Shown here: positions 1 through 7,819 of the stretch, piece after piece
Numbering within the stretch: the stretch's first letter is position 1
Layout of the letters: the number at the start of each line of letters is the position of its first letter
From: Bacteroidota bacterium
Lineage (GTDB): Bacteria > Bacteroidota > Ignavibacteria > Kapaibacteriales > UBA961
Direction: 5' to 3'
NCBI GenBank assembly: GCA_020852855.1
Contig: JADZAA010000051.1
Location: forward strand, 1 to 41,920
Length of the DNA stretch: 41,920 nt
The notes under the pieces: model-generated
The model's database searches: none
The model's input: the letters and a program-made list of their open reading frames with translations, nothing else
Told to the model about the DNA's origin: nothing
Position numbers and translations under genes: made by a program

Positions 1-84
1 GGTTAGGTGCTTATAGCTCCGTGACATTATGTGCTCCGGTTTGTGATAATCTTTGGTTGGGTTATTGCTCTATGACACCTAACC
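1..84. repeat. Inverted repeat bounding an 84-nt structured element
   Basis: GGTTAGGTG at 1-9 is perfectly complementary to CACCTAACC at 76-84, and the second arm is followed by the T-rich run CTACTTTTTATTT (85-97). Inside are two copies of GCTCCG-like text (16-21 and 33-38). The element could be a structured RNA or terminator belonging to a gene left of the window, or one end of a small mobile or repeated element. The left boundary is cut by the window edge, so the repeat may be longer. No coding frame is convincing here. Confidence 0.4.
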
Positions 85-238
85 CTACTTTTTATTTATC
101 TAGACCGTTGCACTTGACTGTTGAATTCAATGGTGTAATTATCTTGCAAAATTAACCTTACTTTTTTTGACTAAATTTTAGCAGAGTATTGGTTGAAATA
201 TCATATAGAATTATTTCCAACAATAAGTTTTACCGTAT

Positions 239-267
239 TTCAGAAAAAACACGCATTTTTGTATAAA
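239..267 (+). promoter_or_regulatory. Candidate promoter of tRNA-Ser
   Basis: TTCAGA (239-244), a 17-bp spacer and TATAAA (262-267) lie about 20 bp before the mature tRNA 5' end. An overlapping CATTTTTG (254-260 region) is one base off the Bacteroidota -7 element TAnnTTTG. Either could be used; neither match is strong. Confidence 0.3.
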
Positions 268-286
268 ATTTACCGTAGAATACTCC

Positions 287-368
287 GGAGGGTTCGCCTA
301 ATGGTATGGCAGCAGTCTTGAAAACTGCCGGGCTCGCGCCTGTGAGAGTTCGACTCTCTCACCCTCCG
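287..368 (+). tRNA. tRNA-Ser (anticodon UGA)
   Basis: The acceptor stem GGAGGGT (287-293) pairs with ACCCTCC (361-367), and G368 is the discriminator. The anticodon arm GCAGT-CTTGAAA-ACTGC places TGA in the anticodon position. A class II long variable arm (CGGGC-tcgc-GCCTG) follows, then a T arm GAGAG-TTCGACT-CTCTC. The long variable arm fits serine. CCA is not encoded (the DNA continues GCAAAC), so it must be added post-transcriptionally. A terminator follows within 25 nt, so this is probably a single-gene transcript. Confidence 0.95.
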
Positions 369-391
369 CAAACACCCCGCTTGCGATAAAG

Positions 392-432
392 CATCTCGCA
401 AATAGATACCGCTTCTATTTTCGAGATGTTTT
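392..432 (+). terminator. Rho-independent terminator after tRNA-Ser
   Basis: CATCTCG (392-398) pairs with CGAGATG (422-428) and AAATAGA (400-406) pairs with TCTATTT (414-420). A single mismatch separates the two 7-bp stems and the loop is 7 nt. TTTT follows at 429-432. Confidence 0.8.
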
Positions 433-689
433 CGTTTACAACCGCCCCGGCGTTTATGCCACGCACAGCAATCATTCCGCTCGCAAACTAAAATTGACAA
501 AAAGCAACGATAAAAACGGGAATTTTACGTAATTTGTGCCGTGGTATTGCACTAATGCGCCCCGACGGCGTTCATAGACGTAAAGCAAGTTTTTCCGCCG
601 TACGCGCTTTAACGCAAGCGAAATACCGAATCTGTTTCAGATCGGTAAAAATACAATTCATTTATTAACACAATTCAAAGGGCGCATCC
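433..689. other. Intergenic region upstream of the EF-G-like gene
   Basis: No coding frame stands out. A TTGACA occurs at 494-499 but no matching -10 element lies at the right distance. A TAATTTG near 530-536 is one base short of the TAnnTTTG consensus. The promoter of the downstream gene is probably here but I cannot place it. Confidence 0.5.
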
Positions 690-2822
690 ATGCAAGTATA
701 TGACGCGCATCACATTCGCAACGTCGCATTATTAGGCCACGCCGGTTCGGGCAAAACCACTCTTGCCGAGTGTATGCTGTTCGAATCCGGCGGAATCAAT
801 CGCAGGGGAACGATAGAAGAGCAAAACACCGTCAGCGATTATCACGACATCGAGCGCGAACGCGGCGCAAGTGTTTTCGGAACTGTATTGTTTGCCGAAT
901 GGAGAAATTACAAAATAAATATAATTGACTGCCCGGGCTACGACGATTTCGTGGGCGAAGTGGTTTCGGCTTTAAGAGTTGTCGACACGGGAATCCTGAC
1001 CATTAATTCGGTCAATGGCGTTGAAGTAGGCTCGGAAATCATTTGGAAATATGCCAAGCAATTCGATACGCCGATTATCCTTGCTATAAATAAAGTGGAT
1101 ATGGAGCAGTCAAAATTCGACCGTGCCGTCGAGCAGGCAAAAGAACGCTTCGGCCGCGAAGTTACTGTTGTACAATATCCTTACAACGAAGGCACAGGCT
1201 TCAACTCTATTATTGACGTTCTGAAAATGACTATGTACAGTTTTCCGGCAGGCGGCGGAAAACCGGAAAAGTTGCCGATACCGGCCGAAGAAAAAGAAAA
1301 AGCGGCGGTGCTTCACAACGAACTTATTGAAATTATCGCCGAAAGCGATGAAAGCCTGATGAATCTTTATTTTGAAAAAGGAGAACTCGACGAAGACGAA
1401 ATGCGCAAAGGCTTGCAAGGTGCTATGATTAGCAGGCAAATTTTTCCGGTTTTCTGCATTTCCGCCAAACAAAATATGGGCAGCGGCCGCCTGATGGGAT
1501 TTATTGACAATGTAGTTCCAGCACCTGTCGAAATGCCTCCCAAAATTACTGCAAACGGCACTTCTGTACCATGCGACCCTAACGGTAAAACTTGCGCATT
1601 TGTTTTCAAAGCCGTTAGTGAGGCGCATCTCGGCGAAATGTCGTTTTTCCGCGTATATTCGGGCAAAATTGCACCCGGCCAAGACCTGCATAACGAACAA
1701 ACGGGCGCAAACGAGCGCATGAGTCAGGTTTTTGCCGTAAACGGTAAAAAACGCAGCGAAGTAAACCCTCTCGTAGCCGGCGATATAGGGGCTACCGTAA
1801 AATTGAAAAATACTCGCGTCAATAATACGCTTCACGATAAAGGATATGACTTAACATTGCCACCGATTCAATTTCCCGAGCCAAAAGTTCGCGTAGCAAT
1901 ATCACCCGCGAAAAAAGGCGAGGAAGATAAACTCGGCATCGCTCTGCACCATTTGCACGAAGAAGACCCTACGATAATCATAGAACATTCGCAAGAGCTT
2001 AAGCAGATGATTATACACGCGCAAGGCGATATTCATCTCTCGTCAATTAAGTGGCGGCTGTCCAATCGTTTCAAAATAGATGCGGAATTTCACGACCCGA
2101 AAGTTCCTTACCGCGAAACGATTCAGAAAAGCATAAAAGGTATGTATCGCCATAAGAAACAAAGCGGCGGCGCGGGACAATTTGCCGAAGTTCACATGCT
2201 CGTGGAACCATATTACGAGGGTATGCCTGCACCCGCGGGCATTACGGTACGCGGAACCGAAGAACATTCTCTGCCTTGGGGAGGCAAACTCGTTTTTCTT
2301 AACTGCATTGTGGGCGGCGTAATAGACCAGCGATTTATGCCGGCGATACTCAAGGGCATAATGGAAAAAATGAGCGAAGGCCCTCTTACCGGAAGTCCGG
2401 CACGCGATATTCGGGTATCGGTATTTGACGGGAAAATGCACCCCGTTGACTCGAATGAAGCAGCCTTCAAAACAGCCGGAATGATGGCGTTCAAAGATTG
2501 TTTCGTTCAAGCCGACCCGAAAATTCTCGAACCTATGTATGATGTGGAGATTATTGTACCGGAGGACTTTGTGGGCGACGTTATGAGCGACCTGCCCTCG
2601 CGCCGCGGCATTATAATCGGAATTGAGTCGGAGGGACATTATCAATTCATCAAAGCGCGTATGCCTCTCGCCGAATTAGACAAATATTCATCTGCTTTGC
2701 GTGCAATGACGCAAGGACGCGCCACGTATTCAAAGCAATTCGCCGAGTATATGCCCACACCGCCATTGGTGCAGCAAAAGCTTGCAGCCGACTACCAGGC
2801 GCATCGGCACGACGAAGAATAA
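690..2822 (+). CDS. EF-G-like translational GTPase
   Basis: A 710-aa protein with the full EF-G architecture: an N-terminal GTPase domain, the beta-barrel domain II, and C-terminal domains III-V. GTPase motifs are visible: P-loop GHAGSGKT (16-23), DCPGY (80-84) and NKVD (134-137). Canonical EF-G has DTPGH in the second motif, and its His promotes GTP hydrolysis. Here it is Tyr (Y84), and switch I reads ERGASVFG instead of the usual RGITI. Both changes are typical of the second EF-G-like family (EF-G2/'elongation factor G-like'), which coexists with the housekeeping FusA. I therefore do not call it fusA. No rpsL, rpsG or tuf lies next to it, which also argues against the canonical gene. The start follows a weak AAAGGG ribosome binding site. 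It is a lone gene, convergent with fabG. Confidence 0.9.
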   Translation: MQVYDAHHIRNVALLGHAGSGKTTLAECMLFESGGINRRGTIEEQNTVSDYHDIERERGASVFGTVLFAEWRNYKINIIDCPGYDDFVGEVVSALRVVDTGILTINSVNGVEVGSEIIWKYAKQFDTPIILAINKVDMEQSKFDRAVEQAKERFGREVTVVQYPYNEGTGFNSIIDVLKMTMYSFPAGGGKPEKLPIPAEEKEKAAVLHNELIEIIAESDESLMNLYFEKGELDEDEMRKGLQGAMISRQIFPVFCISAKQNMGSGRLMGFIDNVVPAPVEMPPKITANGTSVPCDPNGKTCAFVFKAVSEAHLGEMSFFRVYSGKIAPGQDLHNEQTGANERMSQVFAVNGKKRSEVNPLVAGDIGATVKLKNTRVNNTLHDKGYDLTLPPIQFPEPKVRVAISPAKKGEEDKLGIALHHLHEEDPTIIIEHSQELKQMIIHAQGDIHLSSIKWRLSNRFKIDAEFHDPKVPYRETIQKSIKGMYRHKKQSGGAGQFAEVHMLVEPYYEGMPAPAGITVRGTEEHSLPWGGKLVFLNCIVGGVIDQRFMPAILKGIMEKMSEGPLTGSPARDIRVSVFDGKMHPVDSNEAAFKTAGMMAFKDCFVQADPKILEPMYDVEIIVPEDFVGDVMSDLPSRRGIIIGIESEGHYQFIKARMPLAELDKYSSALRAMTQGRATYSKQFAEYMPTPPLVQQKLAADYQAHRHDEE

Positions 2823-2843
2823 GGATTTTTACAAAGCAAAAGA

Positions 2844-2868
2844 GGCTGTTTCCATAATGGATTCAGCC
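2844..2868. terminator. Bidirectional terminator between the EF-G-like gene and fabG
   Basis: A near-perfect symmetric hairpin: GGCTG-TT-TCCAT-A-ATGGA-TT-CAGCC. On the + strand it is followed by CTTCTACTTTT, and on the - strand by TCTTTTG. It can therefore end both convergent transcripts. Confidence 0.7.
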
Positions 2869-2939
2869 CCTTCTACTTTTATACTGCATCTGAATAAGAA
2901 CCGCTTTTCACCGGATTTTAATGTAAGTTCCACCTGAAC

Positions 2940-3686
2940 TTACATTACCATTCCGCCATCTGCGCAAAGAACTTGTCCGGTTATATAAGCACTGTCGTCG
3001 GAAGCGAAAAAAGCGACTGCGGCCGCTATTTCATCAACTGTTCCCGCCCGTTTCAGCGGAATAACGTTTAGAAACCCTGCACGCTGTTCATCGCTAAGTT
3101 TCTGCGTCATATCGGTTTCCACATATCCGGGTGCAATGCAATTAACCAATATATTGCGCGAAGCAAATTCTTTTGCCAAAGATTTGGTAAGACCAATCAA
3201 TCCGGCTTTCGAGGCAGCGTAATTCGCCTGCCCCGCATTACCCGTAATGCCGACAACCGATGCTATATTTACAATGCGTCCCGAACGTTGCGACATCATA
3301 AGCCTGCACACCGCTTTTGCACAAAGAAACGCACCTTTCAAATTGGTATTCAGCGTATCGTCCCAATCTTTTTCACTCATTCGCATCACCAAACCGTCTT
3401 TGGTTATTCCGGCATTATTTACCAAAACGTCCACTCGCCCCGTTTCCTTGACCGCAGCATCAACAAGTTCTTTTACCGATTGCTCGGAAGCTACGTCGGT
3501 TTGAATAAATCGCACTTTCATTCCGACTGCGTTTAATTCGCCGGCAATAGAATCCGCACGATCCGCGCCTGAATTGTAAGTGCCGAAAACAGTGGCTCCT
3601 TCAGCGGCAAACCTGCGAACGATACCTTCGCCTATGCCGCGCGAGCCGCCCGTTACTATTACGGTTTTTCCTTCAAAACGCGCCAT
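2940..3686 (-). CDS. fabG: 3-oxoacyl-ACP reductase FabG
   Basis: A 248-aa short-chain dehydrogenase, the normal FabG length. It should reduce 3-oxoacyl-ACP to 3-hydroxyacyl-ACP with NADPH in the elongation cycle of fatty acid synthesis. Visible motifs: the nucleotide-binding TGGSRGIG near the N terminus, NNAG in the middle, the catalytic YxxxK (YAASK), and the C-terminal family end ITGQVLCADGGM. It is the last gene of a plsX-fabH-fabD-fabG run on this strand, 115 nt after fabD. The usual next genes acpP and fabF do not follow; the next gene is convergent. Confidence 0.95.
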   Translation of the reverse strand: MARFEGKTVIVTGGSRGIGEGIVRRFAAEGATVFGTYNSGADRADSIAGELNAVGMKVRFIQTDVASEQSVKELVDAAVKETGRVDVLVNNAGITKDGLVMRMSEKDWDDTLNTNLKGAFLCAKAVCRLMMSQRSGRIVNIASVVGITGNAGQANYAASKAGLIGLTKSLAKEFASRNILVNCIAPGYVETDMTQKLSDEQRAGFLNVIPLKRAGTVDEIAAAVAFFASDDSAYITGQVLCADGGMVM

Positions 3687-3801
3687 TTTTTTATCTTTTT
3701 AATGAGCAATAATTTAATTTTTATCTCTATTCACCGTTTTTTTTGCAAGACTTTAGGTTTGTTTTAACACTAATCGGCAACAAACTCCGTACCCGACAAA
3801 T

Positions 3802-4725
3802 TCAGCCCAACATTATAGATTTAACGTCATCGCCCGTGTCAATGCCTTTTATCGTCGCACCCTGCAACGAGCGTTTTACCAGACCTTGCAATACTTTTCC
3901 GGGGCCTATTTCTATAAAAGTTTCTGCGCCATCCTCGCGCATTTGCGCGAGCGTTTGCGTCCAAAGTACCGGCGACACAAGTTGTTCGACAAGTCGTTCG
4001 CGCAATGCAGCGCCGTTGCGTTCGGGCTTGGCGGTAGAATTGCAATACACATCTACTTTTGCATCGGCAAAATCAACATTTCGTAATGATTCGGCAAGTT
4101 TCCGTCGCGCCGGTTCCATCAGTGGAGAATGGAACGCGCCGCTTACGGGTAATTCTGTCACCATACGCGCACCGGCCTCTTTGAAGCGCGTTAAATTGTT
4201 GCGCAGAGTATCGGCCGAACCGGAAACGACTACTTGCCCGGGCGAGTTAAAGTTAGCCGCGACCACAATTCCGATGCCGCCGGAAATTTCCTTACAAATT
4301 TCCACGACTTTTTCATCATCAAGGCCAATAACCGCAGCCATTGCGCCGGGCTCGGTTTCGCCGGCGGCAAACATCAGTTTTCCGCGTAATGCCACAAGAT
4401 TCAGAGCATTTTCAAAAGAAAGAACACTTGCCGCATAGAGAGCCGAATATTCGCCGAGAGAATGTCCGGCAACGGCATCGAAATTTAATTTGCCGCCCAA
4501 TGCTTCCATTACGGCCGCTTCATGAATAAATAAAGCGGGTTGTGTATATCGTGTTTCTTTCAGTTTATCGGCCGGCCCGTCGAAGCACAATGAGCTTATC
4601 GAAAAGCCGAGTGCATCATCGGCGCGGCCGATAAGTTCGGCAGCCGCAGGAAACATTTCAAAAACGGATTTAGCCATTCCTACGTATTGCGAACCTTGTC
4701 CGGCAAAAATCAATGCGGTTTTCAT
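3802..4725 (-). CDS. fabD: Malonyl-CoA:ACP transacylase FabD
   Basis: A 307-aa malonyltransferase that loads malonyl groups from CoA onto acyl carrier protein. The N terminus has the family motif AGQGSQ. The nucleophile elbow GHSLGE (87-92) contains the active serine S89, and GAFHSPLM places the catalytic His at 199. The frame can be extended to a GTG at 4734 overlapping the fabH stop, but the ATG at 4725 gives the conserved MKTALIFAGQG start and has GGAG 8 nt upstream, so I use it. It is tightly coupled to fabH. Confidence 0.95.
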   Translation of the reverse strand: MKTALIFAGQGSQYVGMAKSVFEMFPAAAELIGRADDALGFSISSLCFDGPADKLKETRYTQPALFIHEAAVMEALGGKLNFDAVAGHSLGEYSALYAASVLSFENALNLVALRGKLMFAAGETEPGAMAAVIGLDDEKVVEICKEISGGIGIVVAANFNSPGQVVVSGSADTLRNNLTRFKEAGARMVTELPVSGAFHSPLMEPARRKLAESLRNVDFADAKVDVYCNSTAKPERNGAALRERLVEQLVSPVLWTQTLAQMREDGAETFIEIGPGKVLQGLVKRSLQGATIKGIDTGDDVKSIMLG

Positions 4726-4730
4726 AGATT

Positions 4731-5732
4731 TCACTCCGATTTAGGTGCGTCGAGAGCCCAGCGCAAGAGAATACTTCCCCAAGTAAATCCGGCTCCGAAA
4801 CTTGACAGCACGAGTGCGTCGCCTTTATGAAGTCGCCCGCTGTGATAAAGCTCGGAAATACAAATAGGTATGGTTCCTGCTGTTGTATTTCCGTATTTGT
4901 CTATATTGACGATTACTTTATCTTTCGACAACCCCATGCGATTAGCTGTAGCGTCAATTATGCGTAAGTTTGCCTGATGCGGCACAAGCCAAGCGATGTC
5001 ATCGGCCGTCAAATTGTTCCGCTCCATAATTTGAGCAGAAACCTCGGCCATACCGATAACTGCCGATTTAAAGACCGACTTACCGTCTTGTATTACGTAA
5101 TGCTCTTTATTTGCAACTGTTTCGGCAGTTGCAGGCTTTTGACTTCCGCCGGCTGTCATATACAAATAGTCTCCGCCGGCACCGTCCATGCATAGAATTG
5201 CGTCCTGCAAACCAAGCGAGTCATCTTCGGTTGCTTCTAACAGCATAACGCCCGCGCCGTCGCCGAACAGAACGTAAGTTGTACGGTCTTCAGGATTTAG
5301 AATCGAGCTCATTTTATCGCCGCCGCATACTAAAATTCGCTTTGCTCCTCCCGCTTCTATCATCTTTGCCGCCGTAAACAAGGCATATAAATAGCCCGAA
5401 CAAGCCGCAGACAAGTCGAATCCCCAAGCATTTTTAAGCCCTGCTTTCCGCTGAACAGTAGCCGCCGTAGAAGGGAAAAATTGGTCGGGCGTTACGGTTG
5501 CCACAATCACAACATCAATATCCTCGGGAGCAAGCCCGCGTTCTCGCAAACATTCTTTTACAGCCGGCGTGATTAGGTCGGAAGTTCCGCCCTGCTTCAG
5601 AAAACGCCGTTCGCTGATGCCTGTGCGCGTTCGTATCCATTCGTCGCTTGTGTCGAGAAATCTCTCGAAATAAGAATTGGATATTACGTCGGGCGGTAAA
5701 TAATGCGCCGTAGCTGTAACTGCTGCTTTCAT
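4731..5732 (-). CDS. fabH: 3-oxoacyl-ACP synthase III FabH
   Basis: A 333-aa condensing enzyme that starts fatty acid synthesis by joining an acyl-CoA primer to malonyl-ACP. The catalytic triad is visible: Cys111 in DLSAACSGYLYAL, His252 in VPHQAN, and Asn282 in YGNTTAGTIP. The C-terminal SFGAGFTWGS matches the family. An upstream in-frame extension of 15 codons is rejected because it overlaps plsX and lacks family similarity; the ATG at 5732 begins MKAAVTATAHYLP. The plsX stop is 4 nt upstream, so the two genes are probably translationally coupled. Confidence 0.95.
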   Translation of the reverse strand: MKAAVTATAHYLPPDVISNSYFERFLDTSDEWIRTRTGISERRFLKQGGTSDLITPAVKECLRERGLAPEDIDVVIVATVTPDQFFPSTAATVQRKAGLKNAWGFDLSAACSGYLYALFTAAKMIEAGGAKRILVCGGDKMSSILNPEDRTTYVLFGDGAGVMLLEATEDDSLGLQDAILCMDGAGGDYLYMTAGGSQKPATAETVANKEHYVIQDGKSVFKSAVIGMAEVSAQIMERNNLTADDIAWLVPHQANLRIIDATANRMGLSKDKVIVNIDKYGNTTAGTIPICISELYHSGRLHKGDALVLSSFGAGFTWGSILLRWALDAPKSE

Positions 5733-5736
5733 AATT

Positions 5737-6786
5737 TTAGTTTTTCGACTGTTCTGATGACGAAGACGCGGCAACAAATGCGCGCCCTATCGTTCCGTTA
5801 ACGTCTTTACGCACGGTTTCGACAGCACTGAGTATCATATTTTGCAAGGCTTTGGGAGTTGACTTTCCATGTCCTATAATCACGGCACCGTTCACGCCGA
5901 GCAAAGGAATGCCGCCGTATTCCTGATAATCCAATTCTTTGAACACGGCCTTCAGCGGAATGGCGGCCAGACCGATGGCTGTTTTATGCAAAAAACTTTG
6001 CCCGGCATAAGCGCGAAGTTTGGCTTTGAGCATAGACATAATGCTTTCGGCAAATTTAAGCAGAATATTGCCCGTAAAACCATCGCACACCACTATATCG
6101 GCAACACCGTGCAGAATATCGCGTCCTTCTATGTTCCCGATAAAATTCAGCGGGCCGTTTTCGAGCAATTCATAAGCCTGAACTACGGCTTCGGTTCCTT
6201 TAACGCGCTCTTCGCCTATGTTCAGAAGTCCTACGCGAGGATTTTCCACGCCAAAAATCTGCGTAACATAAGCACTTCCCATAACGGCGAACTCGTATAA
6301 GTGCCGTGGCTTTGACTCTATATTCGCTCCTGCGTCGAGTATAAGTGCCGGACGGCCTTTTTGCGTAGTTGGGAAAAAAGTTCCGATTGTAGGGCGATTT
6401 ACTCCCTTGATACGTCCCAATATCAAAGTAGCCGTAGCCATTACTGCGCCGGTATTGCCAGCCGAAACAAAAGCGTCCGCATAGCCGTCTGCGTGAAGTT
6501 CTATGCCGCGAAAAAGCGAAGAATTGCGTTTGCGTTTAATTACCGCCGAAGGTTCATCGTCCATCGTAACCGTTTCGTCGGCATTCACAATTGAATAGTG
6601 CAGTTCGGACGTATCAAATTGTGCGAGAGCCGACCGAATTTCTTTTTCTTTTCCGATAAAAATAATTTCGAGCGGTGTATATCGCGAAACTATTTTAGCG
6701 GCGGCTATCGCACCCTGAATTTCATTGAGAGGCGCGAAATCACCTCCCATTGCATCAAGTGCGACGCGTATGGGCTTGGCTGTCAT
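5737..6786 (-). CDS. plsX: Phosphate acyltransferase PlsX
   Basis: A 349-aa protein with the family hallmark VALDAMGGDFAP at the N terminus, and SAGNTGAVMA and GFTGNILLKFAE further on. PlsX converts acyl-ACP to acyl-phosphate, which PlsY uses to acylate glycerol-3-phosphate, so it links fatty acid synthesis to phospholipid assembly at the membrane. It heads the plsX-fabH-fabD-fabG block. A terminator-like hairpin separates it from rpmF, leaving a 220-nt leader that may hold its own promoter. The C-terminal SSSSEQSKN tail is low complexity. Confidence 0.95.
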   Translation of the reverse strand: MTAKPIRVALDAMGGDFAPLNEIQGAIAAAKIVSRYTPLEIIFIGKEKEIRSALAQFDTSELHYSIVNADETVTMDDEPSAVIKRKRNSSLFRGIELHADGYADAFVSAGNTGAVMATATLILGRIKGVNRPTIGTFFPTTQKGRPALILDAGANIESKPRHLYEFAVMGSAYVTQIFGVENPRVGLLNIGEERVKGTEAVVQAYELLENGPLNFIGNIEGRDILHGVADIVVCDGFTGNILLKFAESIMSMLKAKLRAYAGQSFLHKTAIGLAAIPLKAVFKELDYQEYGGIPLLGVNGAVIIGHGKSTPKALQNMILSAVETVRKDVNGTIGRAFVAASSSSEQSKN

Positions 6787-6943
6787 AATGACACAATCCT
6801 ATCAGAAAGTTGCGGGAGTTCCAGAAAGCATAATACGCAATTTATTACGGCTCGAAAGAAAAACGAGCTATGCATTACGCTTCTCCGGCCGTCGTCGGAG
6901 CGCGGCGACAGGCTATCGTATAAATCAACGAGAATGTCGCATG

Positions 6944-6985
6944 AAAAAACCCGGTACGGCGATATATACCTCTATCCGAACCGGG
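6944..6985 (-). terminator. Terminator or attenuator between rpmF and plsX
   Basis: On the minus strand, CCCGGT-T-CGG pairs with CCG-T-ACCGGG (two paired blocks of 6 and 3 bp separated by a mismatch), followed directly by TTTTTT (complement of 6944-6949). It lies 22 nt after the rpmF stop and about 160 nt before plsX. It has the form of an intrinsic terminator and could lower read-through from the ribosomal protein gene into the lipid genes. Confidence 0.75.
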
Positions 6986-7007
6986 CGCACAGAGCGTGTT
7001 TTGCGTT

Positions 7008-7187
7008 TTACGCGACTTTATCGAGTATTTTACGGCGATTGTAATAACCGCAAGAAGGACAAGCCGCATGAAGCAGTTTCATCTCGCCGCAATTATCGCA
7101 AGCGGCAATGCTCGGCGCGGTAGCCTTGTAATGTGTGCGACGCTTGTCGCGACGCGACTTAGAGTGTCGTCTTTTTGGATTTGGCAT
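7008..7187 (-). CDS. rpmF: 50S ribosomal protein L32
   Basis: A 59-aa basic protein beginning MPNPKRRHSKSRRDKRRTHY, the L32 signature. It has a zinc-ribbon pair, CDNC and CPSC. The length is normal for L32. It sits between a DUF177/YceD gene and plsX, the widely conserved yceD-rpmF-plsX order. ATG at 7187 is 12 nt after the yceD stop. Confidence 0.95.
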   Translation of the reverse strand: MPNPKRRHSKSRRDKRRTHYKATAPSIAACDNCGEMKLLHAACPSCGYYNRRKILDKVA

Positions 7188-7199
7188 GGTTGAACACCG

Positions 7200-7709
7200 T
7201 CAATTATGTGAATTAAACTTGATATTTCTTAAAGCAGCCCACGTGTCTTTCGCTTCATTTTCGGCTCTGTCGGCCGAGAATCCGGGACGCAATTCTTCAA
7301 ACGTCATTTCCCGATATTTCGGACTTATGGCTTTCATCGGCAGACGCACAGCCAATTCTTGACGAACTTCTTCCGTAAGGTCAATGTATTTATCGTCTTC
7401 GCGTATTGCTACGAACGCATCACCCGTTCCGGATTCCGCACCTGCAATTACAATTAAAGCTATCGGTGCTTCTATTTTTTCTATGAACTCCTCAAGCGAT
7501 AAATCGCATATCAGACAAGCGACGGACGAGGCTATGCCTTGTACAGCATAACGAGAGCCATTCTTGTTGATTACGCCTTTTACGCTTACTGTACCGCAAA
7601 ATTCCGATGCGATATTCTCAACGTCATGAACCGGCGATTCAATCTCAAACTCACTTTCGCCGTCCTCCAAATTCCGAACAGCTAATTTTAACACAGCAAA
7701 ATCGGGCAT
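7200..7709 (-). CDS. DUF177/YceD family protein
   Basis: A 169-aa acidic protein of the DUF177 (YceD) family. Features include a CLIC cysteine pair in the middle (SVACLICDLSLEEF) and the conserved acidic stretch ending in IDLTEEVRQELAVRLPMK. The family is known for its invariable position before rpmF and for links to 23S rRNA maturation or accumulation in some bacteria and plants; its exact activity is not shown here. The frame can be extended to a TTG at 7730, but the ATG at 7709 (MPDFAVLKL) is preferred. TATATTTG (7728-7735, minus strand) matches the TAnnTTTG -7 element but lacks a good upstream half. Confidence 0.85.
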   Translation of the reverse strand: MPDFAVLKLAVRNLEDGESEFEIESPVHDVENIASEFCGTVSVKGVINKNGSRYAVQGIASSVACLICDLSLEEFIEKIEAPIALIVIAGAESGTGDAFVAIREDDKYIDLTEEVRQELAVRLPMKAISPKYREMTFEELRPGFSADRAENEAKDTWAALRNIKFNSHN

Positions 7710-7819
7710 TTTATTGAAAACGAACAACAAATATACGGATAATAACGGTTTTTGCCATATTCTACGGAGTGCGATACCCTTATTTTTATACAGTTTTGCA
7801 CATTTCAGACAAATTTACA

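Noticed and set aside
270-500. 76-aa frame on the - strand
   Set aside because: It overlaps tRNA-Ser and its terminator and has no recognisable family.
1110-1835. 241-aa frame on the - strand inside the EF-G-like gene
   Set aside because: It is antisense to a clearly conserved GTPase and the translation is biased toward Phe, His and Asn, as expected for a shadow frame.
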